DNA of 64,000 nucleotides from Absidia repens (lineage: Eukaryota > Mucoromycota > Mucoromycetes > Mucorales > Cunninghamellaceae), in NCBI GenBank assembly GCA_002105175.1, contig MCGE01000014.1, forward strand, positions 186,001 to 250,000. The letters run 5' to 3'. Positions 20,004 through 32,498 of the stretch are shown one piece after another. The notes below the pieces were generated by a model. The model was not told where the DNA came from. It was given only the letters and a program-made list of their open reading frames with translations, and made no database searches. The translations under genes and the position numbers were made by a program. How positions within the stretch are numbered: the stretch's first letter is position 1; every line of letters starts with the position of its first letter.

Positions 20004-23000
20004 TCAAGTAAAAATAACCATAGGCGTCACGGTTTCACGAATCAAAGAGCCAAGCATATTTTCATCCTTCAAATAGTCAGTGGGGAATTCCACTAGATGG
20101 CCTTGCACATTAGCCAATTTTTTGAGAATGTCTTGTTCGGATAAGGAAGGGTCAGCCACATGCCCATGCGGGACATCGGCTAAAAATTGACGATGTTGTT
20201 GGAAAGTCGTCACTGTATCATCAGGCACACATCGGAAAAGGTCACGATAGATCAAGGTATTCGATTTTGCTGTTTGCCGCCATACATTATAATAAAAGTG
20301 GTCGCTGAGAGGATCCAGCGCACGTTTGTCATTCGAAATCAAAGGCGTTGCTGATGTTGTTGTTGTTGTGTGACCGCTGGTTCTGCTTCTATTGGGGAAA
20401 TCTTCTTCATCTAGCACTTGATCAGGTCGAATCTGTTCGTATTGGTGGATTTCGTCCTCAGTTGCAATTTTGGGTTGAATCGGTCGTGTTGCTGGAGGTT
20501 GGCTGATATTGCTGTTTGGCGGTGTTGGAGCTGCATGAGGGTCCCTCAAGTATTTGTCCCAAACATCACATTCTAGTAGTCCCAAGTGTTCCTTCATCAA
20601 TTGTAATCGCAGCGACAGCGCAAATTTCGATGCATTGTACTAAAAAAAATATACAGTTATTCCATGTCCTGGTTTCTCATATTCTTATGTTCATTCCAAG
20701 TATAACTGATTTCTCTTTCCTTTTCCTTTTTTTTTCTTTTCTTTTTTTACCTTCTTTCCATTCATATATGTTTCAACTAGTTCTGTATCTTCAATTAGCA
20801 TGGCAACTTCTGAATCCCGGTTTCCAAGCTGAGAGCGATCGTTAATGTTTGCTGTAAATATATGATAAAAGGTAAGTTCCTTGACAATTTTTAATAGACT
20901 ACTGAAATTACCTGAGCCAACTAAAACAATGCGATCGTCCACAATTAAAAGCTTGTCATGAATATAAATCAGCTCGCTGACATAATGTTGTCGGTCATCT
21001 TTGGTATCATCTTTGGCAGCATCAATATAAGCCTTGTTTTGAAGAGGATCGTTGAACACAGTGTCGGTAGCCATCATAGGTTGAGAATGAGTGGTGGATG
21101 ATGTACTAACTGGAGGTGATGGGCCCGCTGATGACTGTAGATTATCTGAAGAAGCCGCTGGTGATGTGTTTTGTTGTTGTTGCTGATCTACGGCGGTACC
21201 ACTATCTTTTCGGGGGTCATTGGTGGTGGTTGGCTTGTTCTTGGCCCAGTTGCGTAAACAGTACCACCCGATGTATTCGGATGGGTCAATTCCTGCCTCC
21301 ACGAGTTTTTCAATGATAGAGTTGCCTCCACGTGATATGGAAACATATTGAAAATGCATAACAGTTCTAGGTTAAAAGAAAAGTAGAGTGAGTGGAAACT
21401 ATAACCAAGTTTTTTCCTGTTTTTGGAGGGGGGATGGAAGTTTACCTTGCAGCAGAGGCATCACTTGAAGCCAAATCACCTTCAAAAGCAGGAATGAGGG
21501 GAATCAATATAAATATCTTGAATTTTTCACCCTTTGCATGAGCTGTTTTGATTCGTTCCACAATAGCTTGGCCAATTTTATTTCGCAGCACCTTGTCATA
21601 TGTCGTTGAGCTTACTATCAATGCATTGTATAAAATAAACAAGAATCGGTATCAATATATCTATGCCGTTACAATTGTATAAAAAAAAAGTCTCTTACCG
21701 AAGAATTGGTTTTCCATATAGACATAATGTTTCGCTTTGGTGATACATTCCATATAAGCATTATAAATCGAGTGCTAATAAAAAAAAATAATTAATCATC
21801 CCTTCCTTTTTTTTTTGTGCGGCGTGAGTACATACTTCTCGTTCAATCCCCGAGCTCCATTCAGCCGAGCTTCGTAACACCTGTGTTCGACATGTTCCTT
21901 TGAATTTTGACTCGTCTCTTGCAGCCACATATTCACCTTTGGGCATCAAAAAGGGCACAGACGATCGATGCATTCCTTTACTTGCTTTCAAGAAGTTCCA
22001 CCGTTGGACAAAGTGACGTGCCACCTAACAAAAGACAAATAAAGTGAGTGACTGGATGCCAAAAAAAAGAGTCATTTTCATACATCTCTGGCAGCTGGAC
22101 CAACCTAAATATAGAAACAATAAAAATGGAGTTACATTGTGTGATTTGCATAAACCTTGTACTATGTTGAATTTACCACACCGATCGACATGTCATGCCA
22201 TGGCATTCTTGCTGTAAGTCTTCGATCTACCAGGGTTTGATCATAATTGATCACTATATAATTTTTGAAAATGGATTAGAATCGATCTGTATCCTGTTTT
22301 TTGTCGACTTACCATTCGCAAAATCCTTGACGCGGGGATTGGAATAATCTTGACCTGGGAACATTTCATGTTCAATGCCCTCTGCTGGTGCATCGATCAC
22401 CGAATGATCATGTGCATCATATCGTCTAGCAGAGGATAATTAGTGCCTTTATTAATTTGTCACTATAATTGTCCAGATATTCATTCTTACCCATAACATA
22501 AATCAAGACCACCGAGGAATGCCAAGCGATTGTCAACAATGACAACTTTCTATTTTTCATACATATATAAAAAAAAGAAGTATGAGATTCACGTTGCCCT
22601 TTGTATTTGCGGTCAACTTACTTCATGATGCGACCAAAAGAGTACATTGTTATCGATCGAGCGATGGTCGGGATGGCGTTGCACTGATTCGAAAAAAAAG
22701 AAGCAAACAATACGGTAATGAGTACAGCTTTTAAAATGTAAAACCTAAAAGAGCCTTACCAACGATGTTTGGATGACAATTTTGCAACCAGGATTTTGTA
22801 TGAGCAGAGTTGATGGGAAGTGCCACAGACATTTCTTTGTAAACCACAACGTAAATCATCACACCTTCACGGGCTTTGCGTTGTAATAGTCTATCAATTC
22901 TAAATTCTTCATTTTTCTCGGGAGGTCGCCGTAAATACTATGATCCAAAAAAAAAAAAAACAAAAAAAAAACAAACACAAAATGAATCACCACACTTTTT

Positions 23001-25375
23001 TTTTTTTTTTTAGAAGGATGAATACAGCGGATATATATGGATCTTACCAATTCAGGGGATAACCACCAGTCCAAAATGTATATTTCAGTCCTTGCAGATA
23101 AAATAGCTTCGGCCACTGCACCGTAGTAATCTACGTATATAATAAAAAAAAACCTATGTAAACTCTACTCAAATCTTTCTCTCCCTCACGACTTTGGTTG
23201 CTTACTTTCTGCATCGACAAACCATTTCACTTTGGAATCAAAACGGATGGGAGCGAACGAGCCAAACCGATGGTTCTTGACCCACGGACTTTCTTCCTGT
23301 ACCTTGGTGATGCCGTCCATCCATTCATCCATCTGCCGCTTACTACCCTTGATTTCAATCCGTCTAAAATTGTTGGAAAGTGTGATATGGTGATGATACC
23401 GACTGAGTATACCCGGATGTTTCGTAGATAGGCGGAAGCTTTTGTCGAGTACTAACACATCTGTCGGTGACGTTGACCCAATATCCGTACAAAAGGCAAT
23501 GAATCTATATGCATAAAAGAGTGATAATAATATACAGTGAGAGAAGTGTCCTTTCTCTCTCTCTCTCAAAAAAAAAAAAAAAAAAAAAAGCGTGGATGAG
23601 GGGGAATGACTTACGAATCGCGAAGAATCACCCATTCCTTTCGCCAAAGGTGTGGACGAAAATAGTGACAAAATCGAGGGATAACGAAATTGAACCTGTT
23701 TTCCAAATAACCTTCCTTGCCCTTCCAGCCCATGTCTTGTACAATGCTGATTGCCGAGATTTCCAAGAATTCGCAGATATCATAGCTGACTAACATATGA
23801 GCACGATTCAATAATTGGCGGAGGTATGTGGTCAATTCCCGACGTCTTTGAAGTGCCATGGCAGAGTGGTGATGATTGGCGTCATCCTCCTTGTTGCTAA
23901 TACTGGTGCCACCATGCCCATGAAGGTGTTCATTGATGCCGCCACCCTCATCATTGCTGTTATTTTCAGGCCAAAACGTTTCTTTTGCTGAATGGATCCA
24001 TGATTGAAGTTGATTGGGGAAATTCGGCGGTGCTGGTACGCTGTCCATGATGTTGGCCTTGATCTTGAGCGTGTAATGCAGAGATACAAAATCGGCAATG
24101 GTACGGTGGATCACCCATTTCACATCGCCATATTGCAATTCCACCCGAAACACCCATTGATTAATCCCTTGTGTGTCCAATACCGAGTCCGTGATATCCA
24201 ACTACTTTCCCGTTACCATTCCCCCCCCCACACATCAGAAAAAATAATAATAATAATTAAAGTGAATATAAGAATACGTTTTTTAATTGCCAAAAAAAAA
24301 AAAAGTATTCACTTACATGAAGGAATTGAAGAAGAATGGGCGGCTAAGGTAGAAAAGAAAAGAAAAAGCAAGTCAGTTTTTAAATAGCATGAATCATTGC
24401 GTCTCATGATATTACCGGTCGTCGTCCTTGCGCATCTTTGGATAAGGCTACAAACGGAGGATCAAATAGAGCTGAGCAATAAGGCACCAGAGAGGTGGAA
24501 GCGTCCATATCAGTACTGGAATGAGCGACATGAGGTTTTTGTAGGTTAGCAATGAGGCGAATCTTGTCCAATGTCTTTCCCCACTGCAAGCGCGCTTTGC
24601 CGTCATCATACTCGTTCCTGCCGTTGTTCTGCTGCTGCTGCTGATCGGCATTCACTGGTTCAATACCTGTATCCATGTTGTGTTGTTGTTTGGGTAAAGG
24701 GGTGCTGGGTGTGTTAGGAGAAGAATGGTCAGCAAGTCGTGGTGGTGTGGATGTCAGTGGAAGAGGTCGAGGTGACGACGACATATCAGGCGAGAATGGA
24801 TGGGTAAAATAATTGCGGTGTTGGTCTTTTTTGGCGATAGCATTATCATCGGCATCGTTCGTATCGGTATTCGGGACCGAGTCGTTGTCGTCGCCTGTTG
24901 CTACTGCCGCATTCTTCAATTCTTGGGGTGTCGGTAAAGTCGCATCGTCATCGCCTTGCAGTCGTTTTTGTTTTCTGAATCGAGGTTCCATCATGGATGA
25001 ATATTCAATAGGACGATGTTCGTCTCTATCCGAGTAACTATCGTCATCACTTATGCTGTCATTGGCTTGTTTCGATTTATGCTGGACGGAAGAAGGAGGT
25101 TGAAAGTGTGGGCGAAGCGAGCTGTGGTCGTCAGTATCATTAAAGGACAGTTTGTTGATCATGCGCTGCCATTGTGCCCTGGGATCAAAATGTTCATTAT
25201 TGCTGTTTTGTTGTTGTTGTCGCTTATTTGCCCGGTCCTCTGGAGAAGCAGGGGAAAGTTGGTCGTCTGAAGAAGATTCAGGAGAGCGTTGTTGAGGTAC
25301 CACCAAACCAAGTGCCGTAGAGTCTTGATTCTTCTTTGCAAAGTAACCAGCTGCGTCACCAATAGGATGAGACAT
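20004..25375 (-). CDS. Phospholipase D with PX and PH domains (PLD1/Spo14 family)
   Basis: The gene has about fifteen exons and encodes roughly 1,370 residues. The early exons are 25375-24416 (a long low-complexity N terminus, 320 codons), a 27-nt micro-exon 24343-24317, 24201-23615, 23504-23206, 23130-23048, 22937-22760, 22683-22622 and 22549-22491. A PX domain follows the micro-exon ([20 protein letters not shown]), then a PH domain ([36 protein letters not shown]). The first catalytic HKD motif is split by an intron: [13 protein letters not shown] with GGLDLCYG after it. The second is [18 protein letters not shown] near 20930. A Ser/Gln-rich insert precedes the second HKD. The enzyme hydrolyses phosphatidylcholine to phosphatidic acid and choline at PI-lipid-containing membranes; yeast Spo14 acts in sporulation and secretion. 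Confidence 0.95.
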
Positions 25376-25555
25376 AAAAAAGGGGAGATTGGTATATGTA
25401 TGCGTAAAAAAAAAAAAAAAAAAAAAAGGAAGGAAAGAAAAAAAAAAGGGCGGTAAAACGGGGAAGTGCCAAATTATTCAATATGAAATAAAAATAAATC
25501 CCAGCCGTTAGCTTAATTTGTCAAACAGCAAATATAATACAAATAAATAAGATTT
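25376..25555. other. Short gap between PLD start and ArfGAP stop
   Basis: Contains a 23-nt poly(A) tract (25406-25428) and purine-rich DNA. Both flanking genes run leftward, so this must hold the ArfGAP terminator and the PLD promoter. Confidence 0.45.
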
Positions 25556-26715
25556 TTATTTCATTGATGATGAGTTCCACCATGTAGAAGAATCAGTAGA
25601 AATAAAGGGGGATGAGGGGGTTGTGGTAGTGGGAGCAGTAAAAGATGGAGGGGAGAATGGGTTGCTATTACTGCTACTAATGAGGGAATCATTGGTGTGA
25701 TTAGTAAAAAATGGGTTTTTTGAAGAAGAGGAGTAGGAGGAAGAGATAGGGGAAGTGGTAAAAAATGGGTTGTTGTTGGCTGAAGGGGTCTGTACTAAAG
25801 AATTGTCACTGAAGAATGGATTGTATTTGTGATGCTCTTCTTGCTGATGATGATGAATTTGACCAGCAAATTCATTGACAGAGGTATTGGCGGATGAGAT
25901 AGATTGAAGACTTGGTAAGGTGTCATAAGATTGACTGTTTGGTAACGAGGATAATGAGGGGTGCTGATGATGTTGTTGTTGTTGTTGATCAGTACGATGA
26001 TGCACTTGTGGTTGTTTCAGTTGTTGACCGTTCTAAAAATATAAATGATATATGGAGATGTTGTTAGTGAAAGAATCTGACTTTCCCCAAAATAGATTTT
26101 TTCATTTTGTACCTCTTGAAACATCCTTTTTTCCCATTTTTGTCTAATATAATGTTCCAGTTGACTAACAAAAACAGATATAACCAAACAATAAGATAAC
26201 AGCATTGAATTGTATGATCCACTTATCTGACTTACAATTCATCATCTTCAGCCGTCAAAGGAAGGGGATGCTTTTCAGGGCAAGGATTAATGTCACCATT
26301 CACTTGATGATTTCCACCGGTTTGGCGCAAATGCTATATTTTCAAAAAATACAGGTTAACATTCTCTTCATGGGAAAAAAGATCTACACTTACTTCGATT
26401 TGTTCTATGGACCAGGTATCCATACTGAGCGATTTGACTTTTGAGACATGTGTACCCATCTTCCTATGAAGACTTGCGCAGCGAATGCATAAAAACACAC
26501 CAAGAGAATATGAAGCCCATCGTGGATCTATTGGGGGGGGGTTTATGTGAGAGATGAGAACTACGTTCTCCTTTTTATCAATGTGATGTTTAAATATATT
26601 AAAACTTACTTTTTGCACTACAGTCAGCGCACCGATCATTTCCAGGTAGTTTTAATATTTCATTGAGTTTTCGTTCATGTCGGTTCTGAACTGTCCGTGT
26701 TTGTCGTTCAGGCAT
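25556..26715 (-). CDS. ArfGAP of the SMAP/Age2 type with NPF motifs
   Basis: The first exon starts at ATG 26715. The N terminus carries the ArfGAP zinc finger CADC...CIRC with spacing CX2CX16CX2C, split by an intron after CADCSAK, followed by NPRWASYSLGVFLCIRCASL and HRKMGTHVSKVKSLSMDTW, including the catalytic arginine in the R-K-M-G-T-H-V-S segment region. Residues to about 165 complete the GAP domain (KWEKRMFQE). The tail is Gln/His/Ser-rich and contains four Asn-Pro-Phe motifs (YNPFF, NNPFF, KNPFF, SNPFS), which are ligands for EH domains of endocytic adaptors. Yeast Age2 and animal SMAPs stimulate Arf GTP hydrolysis at trans-Golgi and endosomes. Five exons are visible and the stop is TAA at 25558-25556. 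Confidence 0.91.
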
Positions 26716-26782
26716 GACAAAAAAAAAAAAGGATGATTGTAAAGAGGAAAAAAAAAAAACCGCCCTCTTCAAAAGCTTTAGG

Positions 26783-26820
<38 letters not shown>

Positions 26821-26977
26821 ATACGGGGTTTCAAAAAATTCCAATTCAAAACCGGCAGAAAAAAATTACTAAATCTTTTATAGTTTCTCTTCCCCACACT
26901 CTATTTGAGTCTACTCGAAATTCAGCTTCTTTCTTTCATTCACTCTCCCACCGTTTTTTACAAGACACATCATACAT
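26716..26977. promoter_or_regulatory. Divergent promoter region, ArfGAP / AMACR
   Basis: 262 bp between two divergent start codons. It contains a fold-back of homopolymers: poly(A) blocks at 26721-26760 and a T run of about 33 at 26780-26813 followed by A8. No recognised binding motif. Confidence 0.4.
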
Positions 26978-28425
26978 ATGCTCCCATTAAATGGTATTAC
27001 GGTATACGAAATGGCTGGACTTGCCCCTGCTCCATTTGCTGGTATGATCCTAGCTGACTTCGGTGCCAAAGTCATCCGCGTCGACCGGCCCCAGTCCAAT
27101 ACCGTCGATCTCCTCTCAAGGAACAAACAGTCTATTGCCCTTGACATGAAAAAACCACAAGCTATCCAAGTATTTAAAAAATTGCTGGCCAAGGCCGATG
27201 TCGTTTTGGATCCTTTCCGCCCTGGCGTTATGGAAAAACTAGGTCTGGGTCCCGACGAGCTTTATGCTATCAATCCTCGATTGGTGTTTGCTCGCCTTAG
27301 TGGTTTTGGCCAGACGGGTTCAGGCTCTATGGCGGCAGGGCATGATATTAATTATCTAGCCATTTCTGGTGTGCTCGAAGTAAGTGTGTCTGTCTACTGT
27401 CGGGGCCAAACAAAAAAAAAAGATGACAGACTAATAAATGAACCTTTTTCGAAATATATAGATGCTTGGTCGGCAAAATGGAGCTCCTGCTTTTCCTATG
27501 AATTTACTCGGTAAACATTTGCGATAATGAAATGAAAGATATAGTCTCATTTTTTATATATATATTTATAGCTGATTTTGCCGGCGGTGGTTTGATGTGC
27601 GTTATGGGCATCTTGATGGCATTATTGGAACGTGCAAAGTCTGGTAAAGGGCAAGTGGTGGATGCCAATTTGGTTAGTATACGCTATTCAGACTAAATAT
27701 GTTGTTGACTCACGCTGTTTTTATTTTTATTAATAGACCTCAGGTACATCGTATCTCAATACATTCCCCTACCTAATGCGACAACAAGGATTGATCTGGT
27801 CAGGTGAACGCGGTACCAACATGCTCGATGGAGGTGCCCACTTTTACGAAGTCTACAAAACCAAAGACGGTCGATATATGGCAGTGTAAGTTAAAAAGTC
27901 TTGCTCTTATCTGTCTTGTAGAAACCAACTTTTTTTCTTTCTTTCTGGGATAGTGGCGCGATTGAACCTCAGTTTTATGCCGCACTTCTTCATGGTTTGG
28001 GTTTGGATAAAGACAACAATATGCCAGGACAATTGGACAGTGAACATTGGCCATCGCTCAAAACAAAGTTTTCTACCATCTTTGCAACAAAAACGCAACT
28101 GGAATGGACTGAGATATTTGACGGTACCGATGCATGTGTGACCCCGGTTCTTTCGACCGACGAATGTATTCCTGGTACTGATGCTACCTCCATTGCTTCT
28201 AAAAAACAACATGCCTGGCCTCGACAAGCTGCTCCCCCTCAACCTGCTCCTTTGTTATCTCGCACGCCTGCCCGACCCGTGAGCGATGCTTCTTCTCCCG
28301 CTTCCCTCTTACAAGGTGGTGCACACACAATCCAAGTACTCGCTGATGCAGGCATCTCTGGCAAGGATATTGACGCTTTGATTAGAAATAGTGTAGTTTT
28401 TGATGCTTCTGACTCGAAGTTATAA
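26978..28425 (+). CDS. Alpha-methylacyl-CoA racemase, class III CoA-transferase family
   Basis: Five exons (26978-27379, 27462-27510, 27572-27672, 27737-27885, 27954-28425) give 390 residues, typical for AMACR. The N terminus has [20 protein letters not shown] and the CoA-binding NRNK-like segment [16 protein letters not shown]. Catalytic positions of the family are present: His in [13 protein letters not shown], Asp in [11 protein letters not shown], and the Glu of [18 protein letters not shown] interconverts (R)- and (S)-2-methyl-branched acyl-CoAs in peroxisomes or mitochondria for beta-oxidation. The C terminus (DASDSKL) ends in a Ser-Lys-Leu tripeptide, a textbook PTS1, so this protein is probably peroxisomal. 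A Pro/Ala-rich low-complexity stretch ([18 protein letters not shown]) precedes the last helix. Confidence 0.94.
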
Positions 28426-28500
28426 TAAACGTCTTTCTTTTATATCATTGGCTTTATTTGTTGATGCTATTATTAACTTGATTGCTACTTTTGTCTTGTT
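28426..28500. other. AMACR 3' flank
   Basis: Short AT-rich region after the stop, before the minisatellite. Confidence 0.4.
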
Positions 28501-28509
28501 TTTGGAAGG

Positions 28510-28745
28510 GGATACTGTGTATGAAGTGATGGTAATGATGTGTATATAATGAAGGAATGATGTGTATGAAGTGATGGTAATGATGTGTATATAATGAAGG
28601 CAATGATGTGTATGAAATGATGGTAATGATGTGTATGGAATGATGGTAATGATGTGTATGGAATGGTGGTAATGATGTGTATGGAATGATGGTAATGATA
28701 TGTATGGAGCGAAGGTGATAATGTATATGATGCGCCGGTAATATA
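28510..28745 (+). repeat. About 23-bp minisatellite
   Basis: About ten imperfect units of GGTAATGATGTGTATGGAAT plus GAT run head to tail, with variants ATATAATGAA and GAAGTGAT in the first part. The more regular units are at the right. It lies just downstream of the AMACR gene. Confidence 0.9.
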
Positions 28746-29289
28746 TTGACGGCATAATGTTTATGATATATATGGGTGGTGATTTGTATGCTGTAGCAAT
28801 TGAAACATTAAATCTGATGGTGACTTTTATTATGCCACCTCCGAATGCCGGTCTAATAACAGTACTTGACCGCTCAAAGTGAAGGGGAAGGTCAAATAAA
28901 AAAAGAAGAAAAGAAAAAGAAGCAAGGTTAGGCGTCTGTGCTTTTGGTTATAGAGAAAGTTTTCTTGTATTTAATTTCAAGTACACCATTAAACTATAAT
29001 GTGTACCTGTTGATTTCTAACTAAAACAACATAAGGCGGAAATGCTACAGTACGAATTAAAAACTATACACTTTATTTCAGGTAGCATGATAGATACTAT
29101 AGGGGGGGATCTGAAGAACGGTCAACCCTAATTTAAAGGGACGAGTTCAAAAAGGAATTTAACACACTGTATAAGACCTGTGAAAGACTGTACGTAAGTA
29201 TCGTTTGTTAAAGCATATCAACTACCAACACTAATCAAATGGAGTGTGATGGAGTTAAAAAGGATCTACTACAGAAGACATGAAAGAGA
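28746..29289. other. Intergenic, no gene seen
   Basis: AT-rich DNA without coding potential; it includes a short 'gcggtaatatattgacggcataatg' segment and a G run (29101-29107). Confidence 0.45.
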
Positions 29290-29560
29290 CAACTGAAACA
29301 TTTTTCATTGAAGCAGTATTAAATCGAAACATATTTTATTGACATATAGATACAAACTATGACAAACTAAAATTAAGCTAAGCTAATGAAGGCACCAAAT
29401 TGTCATAAATGTTGGTTCTAAATCCTGAATCTAAAATGAAAGGGTTTCCCCATGCATCTTCTAATCCCTGGGCTGAAAACCCTTTTAAACTAGTCCTGAT
29501 ACAATTCTAGGTCCAAAATAACCCCATGCAAGTTGAATGGTGAAGAAAAAATAAAGGGAA
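29290..29560 (-). repeat. R1 dispersed repeat, reverse partial copy
   Basis: Read on the minus strand it carries 'ggttattttggacctagaattgtatcagga', 'agggattagaagatgcatgggg' and 'gccttcattagcttagcttaa' in the R1 order. It covers the core block only. Confidence 0.75.
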
Positions 29561-30085
29561 AAAAAAATAGTTAAAAAAGAAGACGAATTTGGGATTTTTA
29601 TTTTTTTGCTGTTTTATGGCACTGAGACTGTTAAGTCATAATTTGCCCAGCTGGGTTCAAAATGGAATGTGAGAGACTAAAAAAATCCTAGGGGTAAGGA
29701 ATAAAAAGGGAAGGAGATATGTAAAAAAGAAGAAGGACTGATTGGTGGTGGTACAATGGGTAAACCAGGGAGAATTAAAAGAGAAAAAAAAAAAAAAAAA
29801 AGTAATAAAGGAGTGTACTAACGAGCTACACTAGGTGAGCTGAGGGAGGGACTGAGGAGGGGTGGGTCTAAGTTGAGCATGTCGGTCGATCCAGAGAAGG
29901 AAGGGGTCATGTGTGTCAGTTAAAAAAGAAAGAGAGTAAAAAAAAATACAAAATGGGAGAAATATAAAAACCGGCGGGTTTGGGCGAAGCGGATTTCGAA
30001 TTGTTTTTTTTTTTTTTTTGAAAACATAAACAGAAAGAAAACCCTTTTCGCCCTCCTCTCACTTTATCTTTTCTTTGTTTTAATT
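29561..30085. other. Intergenic upstream of SNRNP27
   Basis: Purine-rich DNA with A runs at about 29788-29806 and a T run at 30005-30019 just before the coding start. No gene seen. Confidence 0.45.
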
Positions 30086-30561
30086 ATGCCTCGTTCACCT
30101 TCACCAAGACGTTATCGTAGTAAAGAATACAGGGACCTTGATCATCCCTCTCGCTCTCCTTCGCCATCCAGACGTCAACGTCGTTACCGCGATCTTGATA
30201 ATCCTGATGACCGGTCCTCTCGTTCACCATCACCACCTCCTCGCCATCGACGAAGAAAGTACAGCCGATCGCCCTCACCTCGACGACGACGAAGTGGCGA
30301 TCGACGCGGAAGAAGACGAGACGACGATGATGATGATGGTAAGCAAACATCCTCTCCCTTACTGTCCAACCGTGTCCCTCCCGTCCTCAAAAAAAAAAAA
30401 TATAAGCGAACCTCAATTCCTTTTTTCTTTCTTTCTTTTTGCTAGCAGACCGTCGACGTCGTCGACCATCACGAAGCCGGTCTCCATCGAGGTCACGCCG
30501 CCGACATTCTCGTAGCCCAAGGAGACATTCTTCTCGCAGTCCCCAAAGGTAAAGAAAAACT

Positions 30562-30593
<32 letters not shown>

Positions 30594-30594
30594 A

Positions 30595-30627
<33 letters not shown>

Positions 30628-30986
30628 TAGTTCGAAGAACCACAATGCTCAATCTATTCTATCTTGTTTAGGTCAGACAGCCGACGACGAAAGGAACGAT
30701 CGCCTTCAGTGGACACTACGAATCAAGTGCAAGAGGATGACGATGAAGAAACAAAAATGGCCAAAATGATGGGCTTTGGTGGATTTGATACAACCAAAAA
30801 TAAAAAAGTGGCAGGTGCTGATGTGTCCGGATTCAATGTTAAGAAACCAATGAAGTACCGGCAGTATATGAATCGACGTGGTGGTTTTAATAGGTAATTT
30901 CGACAGAGTGAGATAAAAAAAAATTATTTTATTCAATTATTCATCACTATGTGTTTTTTTATATGAATAGGCCCTTGGATAATTGA
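30086..30986 (+). CDS. SNRNP27: U4/U6.U5 tri-snRNP 27 kDa protein (SNRNP27 family)
   Basis: Four exons (30086-30338, 30449-30548, 30672-30893, 30971-30986) encode 196 residues. The first ~120 residues are an RS/RD-rich domain (repeats of SRSPSP and RRRR) with an Asp run. The C-terminal ~55 residues hold the conserved domain: EETKMAKMMGFGGFDTTKNK, KKVAGADVSGFNVKKP and KYRQYMNRRGGFNRPLD, matching human SNRNP27 (YRQYMNRKGGFNRPLD). The protein stabilises the spliceosomal tri-snRNP at the precatalytic stage and influences 5' splice-site choice. The acceptor of exon 2 is a TAGCAG tandem, so an isoform with one extra alanine is possible. The start gives MPRSPSPRR, as expected for this RS family. Confidence 0.94.
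30556..30626. repeat. (TA)n and (GT)n microsatellites in an SNRNP27 intron
   Basis: About 12 TA units, a short spacer, then about 14 GT units lie within intron 2. Confidence 0.9.
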
Positions 30987-31166
30987 TAGATATAGATTTA
31001 GTATAGTGTAGATCCCCTAGCCTACCGTTTTTTTAGTGATGGTTGTGTTTTGATTTGATTTTCCTAGTAATAAAAAATTATATATCTTTCAATGAATGAT
31101 CTTTTTTATGATTGCATATGATTTTGTATCGTTGCGTATATACATATATACGTGTGTGTGTGTCTG

Positions 31167-32498
31167 TTACCATTGATTATTGTAGTTATCTTCTTGATCC
31201 AACATCAAACGAGTTTGTTCGAGCAGACTATGCTGGTGATGTAATTCTTCATCTAGTTGCAGCTTCTTCCGAGTAAGCTAGGATACAAAAAAATAAAGAT
31301 AACGGTTAGTTTATATTTAAAAAACGAGTAGAACTATGATTATGACATGTTGTATTTTTTTTTTTTTTTTTTTTTACCTCCTGCTCCCAACTATAAAGTC
31401 TTGTCTCTGCCGCCTTGACTTTTTCCAGATATTCTTGAGTGATTTTGTCTTCCTTGGAAGCCATTTCGCTGAGCAAATCGGATCGGAGGGTAGTCAACCG
31501 GGCATCATAATCATCATCACAAGGAAGGAGAGAATCAGGACGAGATTGTCTCAGTTCTTTCCTTAGGCGTTTGGTCCGATAGCTGCTGTAATGGACATTG
31601 TGGGTCACATCTCCAAGTTCATGCAACAAGTGATCCATCAGCATACTGCGGAGTGTGAAAAAATCGGAATGGGCAGGGTTTTCTACATGGACGGTTCCCC
31701 AGCTATATTCTCGGCCGCGGACTTGCTTACCATCAACCATCATCATGTCGCTACTTCCAATTACACAAAATGGCAGAGCGCACTAAAATGTATTTATTTT
31801 AAATTGGGATATAAATAGTAGAATTAAACGGAAATATAAGGGGGGGAGCTTACCTCGGAAGGCAAGTCAGATCGATTTTTATCAGGGTAATCGCTAGGAT
31901 AAACCCGAATATTATTTTCCTTTAGATCCATTGACACCTAATAAAAAATTAAGGGGTCTGTGAGTTAAAATAAATAATTAGGGTGTACCGTACCTTTTCT
32001 TTAAACGCAGCCCTTTCTTGGTGTGTTAATGTGTCGGCTTTGGCAATTAAAGGAATCACTGAGACGTGGGATGATAAAGCTTGCAGAGCTACAATGTCCA
32101 ACTCTTTTAGGCTAGAGTAGAAAAATAAATACAAGATTGATTCCTTTTTTTTTTTTTTTTTTTTTTTTTTAAGTGCGCCTTACTGATGACCATGGGGAGC
32201 AATAAAATAAAAACAGAGGTGAACTCGAGTATCATGTTGATTCGATGGCTGTCTTTTTTCCATTCCTGATTCGATTTCAAAATAAGCGCTATATTGGTCA
32301 TCGATATATTGAAGAATAGGTTTCAAGCTATTTTTTTTACCAAAAAAAAAAAAGTTTATCATCATCCTATCGTTTCATTGATACATTTTCAATCTTACTC
32401 ATTTGTTCGATCGCACCTATCTCCAAATCCAGGAGTATCGGTGACAGTTAGTAGCATTCTGACACCATCTTCTTCCAGTGCTATATATTAAAAAGGTG

